Part shown: piece after piece, positions 26,453 through 39,404 of the stretch
Layout: each line of letters starts with the position of its first letter
Numbering within the stretch: position 1 is the stretch's first letter
Assembly: GCA_028554795.2 (NCBI GenBank)
Contig: CM068831.1
Span: forward strand, 35,217,644-35,281,643
Source: Sinohyriopsis cumingii
Lineage: Eukaryota; Mollusca; Bivalvia; Unionida; Unionidae
Length of the DNA: 64,000 bases
Direction: 5' to 3'
Made by a program: the position numbers and the translations under genes
The notes under the pieces: generated by a model
Database searches by the model: none
Told to the model about the DNA's origin: nothing
What the model saw: the letters and a program-made list of their open reading frames with translations, nothing else

Positions 26453-26699
26453 GAGGGCCCCGAGTGGCCAAAAGCACTCTCCGTTACGGATCACTGCCAT
26501 CTCACCTCTGTCTGCATGGGTTTGAGTCTCGGATTCGGCCAATGTGGATATGTGAGAAAGCTTGCCAATAGCTTCTCGAGGGTCGGTGGTTCTTTCCGGG
26601 GATTTCCGGGTTCTGCCTCCACCATTAATACTGGCCGCCATGTATAGCCTATCGTGTGCTGAAAAATGGCGTTAAACCCTACAACAACAACAACAACAA
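26453..26699 (+). mobile_element. tRNA-derived SINE, family A
   Basis: Plus-strand copy with a (CAA)n tail and a perfect 12-bp duplication TATCTGGGGCCC at 26441-26452 and 26700-26711. Part of the box A region is deleted compared with the other copies (GTGGCCAAAAGCAC), so this copy is probably a poor pol III template. Confidence 0.92.
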
Positions 26700-26711
26700 T
26701 ATCTGGGGCCC

Positions 26712-28260
26712 ACAACTCATTTTTGAGTTTTAAAAAAATCATGACACTTAAAACATGTAAAATGCAGACATCATTAACATCTGCCTGGTAATTCCTTACA
26801 AAATGGTTCCATTGATATATTATTCTTTTTTAGATAACGAGCAAATGCATGTACATTATCGCTCAACAAGAATATTTTAAGTATATGTACATTTTTTTTA
26901 ATCTCATCTGAATAACAAATATCAAATCACTGTCCTTGATACAGCTAGGAAAACTAAAATCAAGATGTGAAACAAAAGTCACTATGCTGCAAAAGATGTT
27001 CCTGTAGGTTAGCCTTAATGCTGATTCCAAAAGTTACTTTCAGGATCCTTTGAAAGTATGCCTCCAAGAAGGGAAATGGTACAGTCTCAACAATATAGAA
27101 TGAAATGCATATAAATTGCATCTATAGCAACCTAAATAACACATAACTGTAACAGAGGATTGGATGGTTCTCTATAAAAAACAACAATATAATGAGTTTT
27201 GTGGCCTTTTAAACTGAAGAGTTTACCACACAAATGCTTCTCTGCTATTGTAGAAGTGTTGTCATGTTGTTGAAAGCTGTTGCCTTAATTAATAATGCAG
27301 GTCACAGTTTTGCCTGAAGAAATATAGCTCTATTTGCATAGAGAGTAGTCAGAAGAGATAACTAATTCCCTCTGAAGAATATGTATTTCTTCTACTAGAT
27401 AATATTTTTTTGCCTTTTATGGCATGTTTAGAAATGTTGTAATACAAATTACCATGTCATCATATTTGACCTCAAAGAAAAATTGAATCAAATGAGACAT
27501 TTGTACTTTGTTCAGCTTGTGCCTGAAATGCCTGACACTGGTCTTACGTAGGATAAGAATACTGAATATGGAGAAATTTGTTTCATTTTATGATAGTGAA
27601 TTTCATGGCAGCAGAAAATCATCAAAATTTAACACCCCACAAAGAAAGAGAATACAATATCTTTTCACAAGGTGCCAAAATCATGAAGAGCATACATGCA
27701 GTCAAAACCAAAGTAGTAACTTCATGAAAATGTATCAACGTGGACATTTCCCCGAATGTATTGAATGGTTCTGGTTATATTTAACAAAAATTCATTATGG
27801 TATTTCAATACCTATTTAAGCAAGCGTGATACTTTACGGTTTTTATATGAATAAAAGAATATAAATTGTGACAAAGTTTGTTTCTATATATATGATGATG
27901 GTGTGGCAAGCATTTTCCTAGATATACCAGCATGAACTTTACATCTGATTTAATATGTAGTTACCATGCTCCCTGAAAGGGGCTGATGGTCTATATTGCA
28001 AAAGTGATAATTCCACAGCTATCTAGTGTTGGCATATGTCATGTGTCAAGCATGACATTAAAGAATCATAAATATAATTATATTCGTAATATTCACCATC
28101 AATCTGTAACCTAAAAAAACCAGCTTTGTAATAAAAATGATATTTTTTAAAATTTATTTTGTAATGAATTATGAAAACTCACAGCAGCTGCTAATATAAT
28201 TCAAATCGTAATGAGACTACCTGAAAAATTTCAGTACTTTACTTTCTGATGGAAACTAAT
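26712..28260. other. No gene seen
   Basis: The frame at 27508-27819 (103 codons) shows no known domain, and there is no sign of exons around it. Confidence 0.5.
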
Positions 28261-28462
28261 GAAGTACAGATACAGTGAAAAAATACCATGGTATGTACTG
28301 CTCGAAAAAATACTGTGGTAAACTGGTATACTGGTAATATACTCATGTACCTCTACTAATAATGCTAAATAACACATATACTATAAAGCCAAACTTTGTT
28401 CAATGTCAAATTTATGCTTTAATTCAATATATCATATATCATCATACATCTATATTCTGCTA

Positions 28463-29576
28463 ATGTATGTGCATGATTTGGATTTTTAACATAGCTTTAA
28501 CAATTTTTCAGTCATATCGCACTGATGTCTGCAGTGTGACAATGTACAGTGATGTCTAGCACTGAGCATCATGCCGCAGACATGCATCATGATATCCCAC
28601 CCAATCACATTACCCTGACACCTGAGGCTGACCAGTCCAAACAATAACCTCTTAACCCTTGACCTCATAGAGCATAGTGACAAAGTGCAGCACACTATAA
28701 ATATAACACCTGTTACCTAGTCGACAGCATATGCATATGCCTGCCTGTGAACTGTTAAGCAATGTAGTGTATGTTATGTTTAACAGCAATTTTAACCATT
28801 TTACATTTCTGGTACACATCTATTATATGTGGAAAAATTTAAGAGTAAAGTCCGAGTGTTAAAGCTGTGTAATTATTTTTCATGGAAGAATTTTTTATGT
28901 GCTTTAGAATCAAGAGAGAACTCGTTCACCGTCATGTCAGTGAAGCCGCATGACCAACCATAGCTGCCATTTCTCATACTCGATATTTACAAGGTTTTCG
29001 TCTGCGTCTACATCACTAAGTCATCTGAATTTGATAATTTATAAAAACTAATTGCTGCCTACATCAATATCAGAGCCTTTATCTAAGTTATTGAATCTTT
29101 CATGGTTGTGATTCTAATCATGAAAACTTCGTATGTACTGAATGAAATCCGCGACCGCCATTTTGGAGCGTGGAGATTACGATCCAGTTACTTTAAATAG
29201 CAGATATCGACCAGTGCATACATAGCGACCACGTGATTTGACTTAATTGTCATTCGCTGAAATGAATGTAGTATCTAATAGGGGGGTTTTCCCCGAAGAT
29301 GGTACTACGAAAACCAGCTCAAAATGGCTGATGTTTACAGTAGGCATCAAAAGGCGCTTCCATGTGAATGAAGTAGAGGCGTTAAAAGGCGCTTCCATGC
29401 GAATGGAGTAGAGGCATCCAAAGACACTTGCATAAGGTAAAGGGTTAATTCTGAGCACCAAGCGAGGCAGCTGTTAGTACCATTTGTCTAAGTCTTTGGT
29501 ATGACTAGACCGGGAATTGAACTCGCGATATCCTGCATAAGAGGTGGACGCTCTAACCACATGGCCACCAGAGCGG
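28463..29576 (-). mobile_element. SINE family B copy, split by a piggyBac-type MITE
   Basis: The tail side is 28463-28655 and the head side 29449-29576. The target duplication TATATTCTGCTA lies at 28451-28462 and 29577-29588. The pieces rejoin at CTCTTAA/TTCTGAG, as in intact family-B copies. Confidence 0.88.
28656..29444. mobile_element. piggyBac-type MITE, copy 1
   Basis: A 789-bp insert starts CCCTTGACCTCAT, and its reversed right end starts CCCTTTACCTTAT. TTAA lies on both sides (28652-28655 and 29445-29448). TTAA targets with CCC/GGG ends define piggyBac elements. No transposase lies within it. Near the right end, a unit of about 36 bp containing AAAGGCGCTTCCATG is present twice. Confidence 0.87.
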
Positions 29577-30380
29577 TATATTCTGCTATTCTTGTGGCCG
29601 TCGTATCCAATATACCATCAATAAAAAAAAAAAAGATCATAAAACTGGTGATGTTTTACGATTTTTGACAGACGAAATATATTTTACTAATATTTGCTTA
29701 CAGAACTGAATGTAATTTTGTTCCCTGAATTCATGTGTCATTTAATTTGATGCCAATTACGAACATTAAATAATTGATGCCATTAGAATTAAACATATCA
29801 ACTGTCTGTTGAATAATTCATTTATTCAGTATGCCTGATATAAATTTAATCGCAAACTTTAAAGGTCAGAAGATATCACCAACAATTTGCAGAACTTGTC
29901 TCATTAATGCTGTTATAATTAGACATCGTATTACCAACATCCGTTTGATATTTTGTCTCAGTGTTCTCTTAATCAACTTCACTGCACACAAGAATGGGAT
30001 GACCATCAATTAACAAAAGCCATTTAATCAATGCTACTAAAACTAAAGCACTTTTGTTGTTATTTCCGACTTACTGAATAGGACTCTAAAAGACAAAATA
30101 TAATGCCAACTTTTAAATTCATGAACCTTTGTGATACTTGGTTTTATGGAAATGTTACAGCCTATAATATGGTTCCAAAAACTATCAGACAGCATTTTGT
30201 ATTTAGACTACATCAAAATGAATGAAAGCAAGGGTATTTTGCCATGGCAATGTATGTATATTAGTTTTAGCAAAAAAAGGTTATGTTCAGTTTTGTTAGA
30301 TAAGATGTAACTGTTTGAATTAGAAATGGGCTACACAAATCTTTAATACGTATACCTAACTAGTAGGATTTGTAATATTA

Positions 30381-30765
30381 GGGGCTCTGGTGGCAGAGTG
30401 ATCTACCAAGCTCGGCTTCACAGATCACTTACATCTCACCAATGTCTACCTGGGTTCAAGTCTCAATTCAACCAACATGTTTATGATTCAAAACTTGCCA
30501 GCAACTTCCAAGGATCTTTCTCTATCAAACTAAATGACCACCTTCATGGCTTTTCATTAGATTTAAAGTTGGAGGGTGAGCTGACAAAGTGGAAGAGAGA
30601 CCTCAAAGGGGATACAGTTTTTTTTATAAAGCAACCTGAAGTCAAAGTAGCCAGATAAATCACCTGGCTCATGGCTAATAAAGAAAGCTCCACCACCATG
30701 CATAGCATATGATATTCTGAATAAGTGTTAAACCCGACAAAACCAAACCAAATTAAACCAAGCAT
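30381..30765 (+). mobile_element. Diverged SINE relic related to family A
   Basis: The head GGTGGCAGAGTGATCTA with box B GGTTCAAGTCT, and a tail region ATTCTGAATAAGTGTTAAACCC, resemble family A. The middle is longer and different. The reading frame across it (30398-30658) is fortuitous. Confidence 0.55.
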
Positions 30766-31162
30766 TCTGAATAAATTTTACATACTTGTTGTATCGGAAA
30801 AAAGTGAAACAGTTTATTTTCAAATGAGATTTTTTGTAAAAATATACATACTGATATATTTCTTGTCTCTTCTACTGCATCTGATTCAATTTATCTTTTG
30901 TTTTCATTGACATATTCAAGGACATCTTAAGACTTGTACAGTTTTAGAAATAAAATTTGCGTAATATTCTAGATGAAACATAAAAAAATTTAAAAATTGA
31001 AATGTTCAAACTAAAAAACTGAATAATAGCATAATTGTAGAATAGATCATTATCCAAATGAATAAAGAACAACTTTAAATCAATCACCATCTCACCTCCA
31101 CCTGCAAATTCATGATGTGAGGGTGCCTTGAAACAAAAATGTATAGTTAGAGGGTATACATG

Positions 31163-32565
31163 TACACATGGGTATAACTTGCAGGCATCTTGCATACAGC
31201 TCTGGTCAAAACACAAATTCACTGTAATGATGGGTATAACTTAGGGACATCTTGCAATGGTCAAAACACAAATTCACTGTAATGATGGGTATAACTTTGG
31301 GACATCTTGCAATGGTCAAAACACAAATTCAATGTAATGATAGGTATAACTTAGGGACATCTTGCAATGGTCAAAACACAAATTCAATGTAATGATGGGT
31401 ATAACTTAGGGACATCTTGCAATGGTCAAAACACAAATTCAATGTAATGATGGGTATAACTTAGGGACATCTTGCAATGGTCAAAACACAAATTCAATGT
31501 AATGATAGGTATAACTTAGGGACATCTTGCAATGGTCAAAACACAAATTCAATGTAATGATGGGTATAACTTAGGGACATCTTGCAATGGTCAAAACACA
31601 AATTCAATGTAATGATAGGTATAACTTAGGGACATCTTGCAATGGTCAAAACACAAATTCAATGTAATGATGGGTATAACTTAGGGACATCTTGCAATGG
31701 TCAAAACACAAATTCAATGTAATGATAGGTATAACTTAGGGACATCTTGCAATGGTCAAAACACAAATTCACTGTAATGATAGGTATAACTTAGGGACAT
31801 CTTGCAATGGTCAAAACACAAATTCACTGTAATGATGGGTATAACTTAGGGACATCTTGCAATGGTCAAAAAAACAACATCCGCAGAGAAGATGGGTATA
31901 ACCTACAGGCGTTTTGCATAACAACCAAGTTCAAAACACAAATCCACTGTAAATATGGGTATACAATAACTTAGAGGCCTCTTGCATAACAACCAAGTTC
32001 AAAACACAAATCCACTGTAAAGATGGGTATACAATAACTTAGAGGCCTCTTGCATACAGCTACAGTCAAAACACAAATCCACAGTGAAGATGGATATAAT
32101 TTAAAAGTGTTTTGCAGACATCTATGGTCAAAACACGATTCTACAGTAAAGATGGGTATAACTTACAGGTATCCTGCATGCAGCTATAGTAAAAAAAAAA
32201 ACAAATCCACAGTAAAGATGGGTATAACATACAGACGTCTTGCAGACAGTTATGGTCAAAACACCAAATCCACGGTAAAAATGGTACAACTTACAGGCAT
32301 CTTGCAGACAGTTATGGTCAAAACACCAAATCCACAGTAAAGATGGTACAACTTACAGGCATCCTGCATACAGCTACATGGTTGAAACACAAATCCACCG
32401 TAAAGATGGTACAACTTACAGGCATCTTGTAGACAGCTATGGTCAAAACACCAAAGCCACAGTAAAGATGGTACAACTTACAGGCATCTTGCATACAGCT
32501 ACATGGTTGGAACACAAATCCACAGTAAAGATGAGTAAAATTTACAGGCATCTTGCATACAGCAT
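31163..32565. repeat. Minisatellite, 55-bp unit
   Basis: From 31231 to about 31870, twelve almost identical 55-bp units start at 31231, 31286, 31341 and so on (GGGTATAACTTAGGGACATC...). On both sides, mainly to the right up to 32565, there are older units of about 55-66 bp with CAGGCATCTTGCATACAGCT variants. The open frames across it (for example 32050-32340) arise from the repeat and are not genes. Confidence 0.95.
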
Positions 32566-32957
32566 GTTGACTTAGCCCTGATATTGCCTTGTTACTCCTG
32601 AGACTACTCACCATAAATTAATCCCATAAATTAATCACACTAGTAAGAATTCTTTGCTTTCAGGTCTCTTCAGTGTGCTTGGCAATGATCAAATGCTAGT
32701 GCAATATTAATTTTTCCTGCATACAGAACATGTTCACTGGCCTGTAACATGTTTTAGGTATAAAGGCATTGAGATATTCAATGAATACAAAGGCACTGCA
32801 CACTTATTTTCACCATAATCTAAGCTATCTCTACATTACCCTTGCTATGAAGTCTACTAGGATGAATACAGTAGTTCAGGTTAAAATGTGCATACAATGG
32901 TATTTGCATAGCATGCAACTGTAAACTAAGAGTCTTTATAGCACTCTTCGAAATAAA

Positions 32958-33706
32958 GGTTAGATTTTCAGGGCTTAAACACCATTTTTCAACACATCAA
33001 AGAGTGTATATGGCAGCCAGTAATTTGGCATCTTCACTAGCCAAAGTTCTGCACCTTAGTGGATCGATAAGATATTTCAGTGCTTTATCTAGCAACATCT
33101 TTATGATTTCATGAGTTGCCTCCCTCAGTATGTAATGCCAACTCACAGACAGCATGTAACAATGGTGCAGTGCTCATGATGGCTGAAAATGGTGGAGGCA
33201 ACTGACTTCAAAAGATACTTTGTAAGTTTATCATCAAAAGTATGACTAAGTACCAGACAGGATCCATTATATTTGTGGGAAAGGATGTATTTGTGCAAAC
33301 ACAGATTGGCAGTGGAAAACTGCTACTTTATGAGTTCATTCCAGCTGTACTCCCCTTGTTTCAATCATGTAGGAACAGTGTTCAAATCTGAACAACTTGA
33401 TTTTGATTGGATAAGTGACTAGCCACCGCATCCAATGAAATTCACAGAACCAAAGCAATGAAATATCTGATCAATCCACCAAGATGTACATAAGATAACA
33501 TATAAGAACCTTGTCTAGTGAACATGTTAATTTGGTTGAGGAAGAACCTAAGAAGGCTGCAGAAAGAATCATATACTCAAGAGAAACCACTCACAAGATT
33601 TCAGATGAAGGTCAAGCACAAATTTGAACTCAGACAGGCAGAGGTGAGTTGTGTGAGTGATCTGTAAAAGCACATGCTTAGACCACACTGCTACCCATGG
33701 CCCATC
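32958..33706 (-). mobile_element. Diverged SINE relic, split by a TIR element
   Basis: The minus-strand head is at about 33706-33600 (box A-like GCAGTGTGGTCTAAGCA, box B-like GAGTTCAAAT). The 3' part is at about 33020-32968 (AAAAATGGTGTTTAA-like). The body is interrupted at 33029-33527 by another element. Confidence 0.6.
33029..33527. mobile_element. Non-autonomous TIR element inside a SINE relic
   Basis: A 499-bp insert is flanked by TAATTTGG on both sides (33021-33028 and 33528-33535). The left end reads CATCTTCACTAGCCAAAGTT. The reversed right end reads (A)CATGTTCACTAGACAAGGTT. A further inner match is TGGATYGATMAGATATTTCA. An 8-bp (or degenerate 9-bp) duplication with long, imperfect TIRs fits a hAT or Mutator-like MITE. 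There is no coding content. Confidence 0.7.
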
Positions 33707-34349
33707 TTAAAAATGAACATATTATCCCAACCAGGGCATTCGGTACAGCAAGGTGTTTACATGAGCCTGGTCTAGCTGGAGACCGTCTCTACAGCATTAA
33801 TGATTTTGTCACCGGTTTTCTTTCAGTTATGATTATTATTATTATTACAATATTCTTTCCACGATAAGACCAGGAAGCCTGCCTAATAAATTTGTCAACC
33901 AATGAAATTTGTATCCCAAACTACTCATTTTACAGGTAACCATTCTTCATGGATTCACTTGCAAATCAAGCCTCGACATATGTAGCTAGCTGAAACAGGA
34001 CCTGATTGGATGCAGCTGGAAGAAACTGATCCAATCAGAATGCTCATCATATTTACCTAACACGATAATTTTGAGTAAATCAGCGTGGACTCTGCTGACA
34101 ACATGTACTGTGTATCAACTGATCTGGATTTTTGGTGGATTCAGGGTGTATTCCACCTAAAAACCCAAATTTCAGATGGACTTTAGGTAGACTGGGAATA
34201 CGGCTAAGGTGACAGTCTTTATTATTATAAATGTTATTGACTCCCATATCTCTTGCCTTGGATGTCATATAATTACAACATCTGTATAATTTTGTTTCAT
34301 GTACACTGAAATATCACCTTGGTTAATAAAGTCCTGTTTAACTCATAGC

Positions 34350-34690
34350 CATTATGTATTTGAAACCTTTTGAAATGTCGGAAAAACTACTGAAACTTCA
34401 GTAAAATATAACATATTGGTCAAAATTTTAGTGTAATCTCACCAAAGTTTTAGTAAACTCTTGGAAAACTTTCAATGAGATGATAGAGATCTTGCCAAAA
34501 CTTAACTGAAAGTTTTGGCCAAATTTTTTTGAAACCTCACCAGAATTTCGGTGAAAGTTTTGGTCAGAAATTTTTTTGAAATCTCACAAATATTTCAGTG
34601 AAATTTTAGTGAGATCTTGCCAAAATTTCAATCAAAGTTTTGGTCAAAATATTTGTGAAATCTCATTTCACTGAAAGTCATTATGGATAA
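34350..34690. repeat. Degenerate tandem repeat, about 45-bp unit
   Basis: About six units combine CTCACCA or CTTGCCA with AAA-TTTCAGTGAAAGTTTTGGTC. The unit is partly self-complementary. Confidence 0.6.
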
Positions 34691-34859
34691 GGTTTTGTAT
34701 GCAAGAAAGAAAATGAGGACAAGAAAACCTAAACCTTACTTGATAATGTCTGTCAAAATAAAATTTATGATCCATTTTAAAAATTATTGTGAATATTCAT
34801 CATTGATTCCCAATAATGTCTAAGACTCATTAGGCAGTTTAATAGAAACCTGAAGCAGA

Positions 34860-35400
34860 TTTTTTTTATTGGATGACTTTTATGTAGACATTTACGGCAG
34901 CATTTTTACAGATGGAAATCTTTTTTAGGCAGATTTTTATTTCAGTTGGAAATTTCAGGCAGGGTTTTTTTCAGGTTGAATTTTATTTCAGGCAGAAATC
35001 TTAGAGGGATTTTCTTGTTAAAGCTGAATCTTAGGACAACTAATCTGCATATTTTGCCTAAAATTCCACCAGAAATCCACCTAAAGTCCACTTGAAATTA
35101 GCCTAAACTTCTTTAAGTTAATGGTTAGGCAGAAAATGTTTAAGAAACTGATCTGAAATCCGTTTAAAGTATGCCTTGGATTTTTTTACAAGATTTCAGG
35201 CGGAAATGCATTCGTTTTATTTAAGCATAATATTAGAACAACTAATGTGCATATTTCACCTAAAATTCTGCCCTGAATCCATCTGAATTCTGCTTGAAAT
35301 TTGCCTATGCCCCCTTAATATGAGCTATTATGATTTAGACAGAAAGTGCATAAAAAAAACCAGTCTGAAATTCGCCTTAAGTCTGCTTGGAAAATTTCAT
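34860..35400. repeat. Degenerate repeat with about 200-bp period
   Basis: Two long units share GGACAACTAAT-TGCATATTT, then CACCTAAAATTC and AGCCTAAA-like text. Within them is a finer motif of about 18 bp, CCACCTAAAGTCCACTTGAA. Confidence 0.55.
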
Positions 35401-35404
35401 ACGG

Positions 35405-36900
35405 GTTAGGGTAGCTGCAGATGTCAAGTGGATCACCAACTGTTGGAAAGAAAAATACCATCCATCATGTTAAGGTCATAAAAACTAATAATAAAGGCAT
35501 CTTACTCTGACCTTGAATTAAGTAGTGTGTGTATGTATTAGCATTTAACAGCATATCATATCATAGTGGGTATCAAGTCCATTGAAAGATAAGTTCTATA
35601 TAAAAAAACAATAAAAATAACAACTGCACAAAATTTTAAAAGCATAGCTCTTCCAAATATTAGTCAAAACATGAAGCACTTCAACATAAAATAAAAAGGT
35701 AAAAATGTTAATATTCTTTCAAATTTATTTCTTTTTACAAAAGATAATGGTAAAAAGTGTAAAACCCTTCCAAATAAATGGATATTGCATAGACTGCACT
35801 CCTTCAAGAAGGCCATGAACTTATTTGGGTGGTGGTACATAATTGTAAATTTCCTCAATTGAGTTTACAGCAAAAACTGTCTCACTGTTCAAATCAATAC
35901 ATTCCACATGAATGTGTTCCAATGTCACTGGACACTGGCAGAGTATAGAGAGTGCACTCTGAGGATCATTCCTCAGTATATATATAAGAGTTGTGTACGC
36001 ACGTCATGTATGAGATTTGGGCAATACCACCCTGTCCCTGGGATTTTTTCTATACAAGGAATGCCACTCTTCATTTACAGGTTTAATATTAATTATGAAG
36101 CATGTCTGTGGAGTCTTCATTCGACACATTCTGTGAAGCATAAACAGCATGTAATTTATATAATACGGTACATGTGTGATCTTCCATTGGGAAACAGAAG
36201 ACAGCAAAGCAGCTTTGCCGACTTTAGCAACCCATTTCTTAATTTTAATATCAATGCAATTTGACAGCACAGAATACTTCTTCCCAGGTTATATGAGAAA
36301 ATTATAATTCTGTACGATCAGGGAAATTAACAGGTTGTCAAAATTTATGGTTTTTGCAAAGCTTTCAACATGGAAAGTGAATCTGAAATGATGATCAAAT
36401 TTATTTTTTGTGTGGTTTTAATGTCACTCAAAAATCTTTGTATGGCTATTATAAATAACAGTCTGTGTGCAGGGATGTACATGTATTGCCACTAATTTAT
36501 TCAGAACATTTTTAATTGGCAAAGATCAAATATTATTTGGAGGTGGGAGGTTATAACTAAGACAGTGATTTGCATTATTTCAATTATTTTTATTTTATTA
36601 CTGCTGCTTCTAGGTGAGGATGAATTCATACGTAAAAATGTGGAATGAATTAAAAGTCTACAAGGTTCTGTATATAAAACAGCTGTAATGTTACTGGGAA
36701 TACATAGGTAGCACATGTACCTATGTCAAATTCAAAACATTTGATTTAAAGCACAGATTCCGACTCCAGAATGCTATTCTGTTACTAGTTTGTTGGATTC
36801 AATGTACCAGATGAGTCTGTAATTGATTATTCATTCCACGATTTTGTAAATATGGCTTGCAAGCTTTATGGTATGTCACTTGGATGGGTCTTTATCACGG
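35405..36900. other. No gene seen
   Basis: The 118-codon plus frame at 35908-36264 has no recognised domain and overlaps an equal minus frame. It is probably chance. Confidence 0.5.
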
Positions 36901-36911
36901 TCCTTCCCGTG

Positions 36912-37212
36912 TGTGTGTGTGATTTGGATTTTGAACGTAGCTTTAAGAAATTTTCAGTCATCTCACTAAAATGTGTGCAGTGTGGCAGCGTATAGTGACA
37001 CCTAGAACTGAGGCATCATGCTGCAGACATGTCGCCCACAGTTAGTGACATTATCCTGATAGTCTAGGTTGACTGACCTCTTAATGCTGAGTGCAAAGTG
37101 AGGCAGCTGCGAGTACAATTTTTTAAGTCTTTGGTATGACTCCACCAAGGGTCAAACCCACGACCTCCCACATCTGAGGTGGAAGCCCTAACCACTTAGG
37201 CCACTGGAGCGG
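36912..37212 (-). mobile_element. tRNA-derived SINE, family B
   Basis: Diverged copy. The minus-strand head has box A GTGGCCTAAGTGGTTAGGGC and a box B-like GGGTTTGACCC. Imperfect duplications TCCTTCCCGTG (36901-36911) and TCCCTTCCCATG (37213-37224) flank it. Confidence 0.8.
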
Positions 37213-37224
37213 TCCCTTCCCATG

Positions 37225-38340
37225 TTTGAGTATTGGTATTAATATTGCTTCCAATCATGATGGTGCAAAGCTGCAACTTTCCCAAATCGAACTGAAAATG
37301 TTCAATTGTGTATTGAGCTGCATAATAAATAGGCATGTACTTGAGTCAGCTTGATAGAACTATCACCTGGAACTAAGTTTCATCTTTGGTTGAGATTTCT
37401 ATCAATGTCTGATACAGTTGTTTTTATTTTTGCTATCACGATTCTCCTTATCATATATTATAGAAACTGCAAGCTCAACCAAGCTCTATAATGTTAGAAG
37501 CTTTTGCTCAGTATACACAGTATGTATTCACAATTTTAGTGGTTGGATTGGCACCAAATTCTTTCTGTTCCTTAATGGCATTTTTGCAACCACCTTCAAA
37601 CTGTGTTTGTTGACATTTCTTAGGATATCACAAAAGTACTGGGTATCTGTTAGTAAATAAGAATGTCAAATCAACCTACTTTTAAATCTGATTTGCTGGA
37701 GGACTGAAACATTTACTAATACAGCTGGTTACACAGTCCTGCTGGTATAAAAGTAGGGGTGAAGCGATACACCTGTGCTGTGTATTGATACAATTCATGA
37801 TATGCAGCCTGCAATACGATATATATCGATACACATATGAACTTGATGGTCTTTCCATCTTCGGAAGGTTATGGTGGTGCCCTTTCATGTATATTGACAT
37901 TCTTGTTTGTATTTCCAGGATACGGACTACAGATAGACATACATGTAGTTAGCATGTATTTATATGCAATTCTCATTGATGAGAAGATATCATTAGCACT
38001 CTCAAACAGGTTGCAATGAGTTTTATCCAATGTTTTAGGCCATTTTAAATGGCAGATCCATTTAACTCCGTTTATTTTGTACAACATGAATGACTTTCGT
38101 GTCTCAGTTACACTTGGAAGACATTATGTTATCTTCAAAACAGAAGAAATAATGTACTTTCCTTGTGCAAAGAAAATCTCATCTGGAACAAGTCTGGGCA
38201 TTGGAAATAATGGAAATAAGGTTGAATAACCAAAAAATTAATCTCATATCATTTCCTGCAGATGCAAAAGACTGCTGCAGCCACAGGTACTTGTATTTGT
38301 TAGTGAAAAAGGAAAACTACTGACTTTGTAACACTCAGTC
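37225..38340. other. No gene seen
   Basis: AT-rich sequence between a family-B SINE and the hAT-like relic. Confidence 0.5.
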
Positions 38341-38344
38341 CTAT

Positions 38345-39330
38345 TCTACAATTTTCTTTTAACTTACACAGGGTGATCAACTTGAGCAGTTTCATATATG
38401 CCTCATCGCTCATTCTGTTAATTTCATTTATTCCATCAGCACCTTCATTCACTGGACAAATATCTCTGCGTAAAAAAAGGGAAATTCCAAAATTGTCAAA
38501 GAAAAATAGAGGGGAGGAAGAAATGGTCATAAGTCAATATTTATCTAAACTTCATTATCTGTCTTTCTTCCTGCTCCACTTTCTTATAGCTCTACTGAAA
38601 TCAACATCTATGACAGATTTCACCTCTAGTTGTAAAAGCATGAATCAGTTAATTAATTCTGAGCTTATTCTTTGCATCAATATTGTTCTGTGCTTCTTTC
38701 TGATTCAGGGGCAAAAACATAGTTAGCTTTGTCAGCTTGAATATGTTGGGAAACTAATCTTTGTGACTGTTTTGTACAATTATAATCAGAGATCACAGAT
38801 GTTATCTTTTGGATATATCTTCTCAAAAATAGGATTTTTCACTACCATAAGCTTCCTTTGTTAAATCAGCAGTGTACTGACTACTACGCCAAATTTCTTA
38901 TTTTGTTCCATAATGCTGTATAATGGTATTTAGTCCATCAATGCCTGTGCAAACAGAGGTATTAAAATAAATATCTGTACTTCACAATTGCATTTGTTTA
39001 ACCTTTATTTTATTTAGTTTATCTTAACCCGGATATAGATACATGTATATGGTTTTGTAGCATGTGATCCACAGGGCGAATTGGATTAATTAAAAAATGA
39101 AATTTGCATTATTTTTTTAAATTGTCTATATTTTAATTAGGCTCAGTATTCTGATCTTTGTACATATAATTTCGAATAACTAAAAGGGTAATGCTATGTT
39201 CTGTGCATCCAGCATATACATCTGACACGTATTTAACACAATTTCAGGCTCAAAATCACTCACTGGTGTTTCCATGTACTGGTCAACAGATGCCCTATCT
39301 GGAAACCTAAGTGTGAGAATTATAATGAGG
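38345..39330 (-). pseudogene. hAT-like transposase relic, copy 1
   Basis: This stretch aligns by eye along its length with 50290-51170 and is recognised through that copy. On the minus strand, a P-L-N-Q...K-N-K-L-R-I-N run near 38690 corresponds to the hAT C-terminal dimerisation motif. It has many stops. It ends just before the oppositely oriented piggyBac relic. Confidence 0.45.
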
Positions 39331-39404
39331 AGAATGGTTTGATAATATAACAACATTTTTATATAAATGATAATTGCCATAATCTTCCCAGAATTCAACC
39401 AGGT

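Noticed and set aside
27508-27819. 103-codon plus frame
   Set aside because: No known domain. Composition is typical of chance frames in AT-rich DNA.
31231-31870. Regular 55-bp repeats as a CRISPR-like array
   Set aside because: Units are contiguous with no variable spacers, and the DNA is eukaryotic.
32050-32575. Open frames with repeated HTATVKTQIH / STVKMGITY peptides
   Set aside because: They are translations of the minisatellite. Frame openness follows from the repeat unit.
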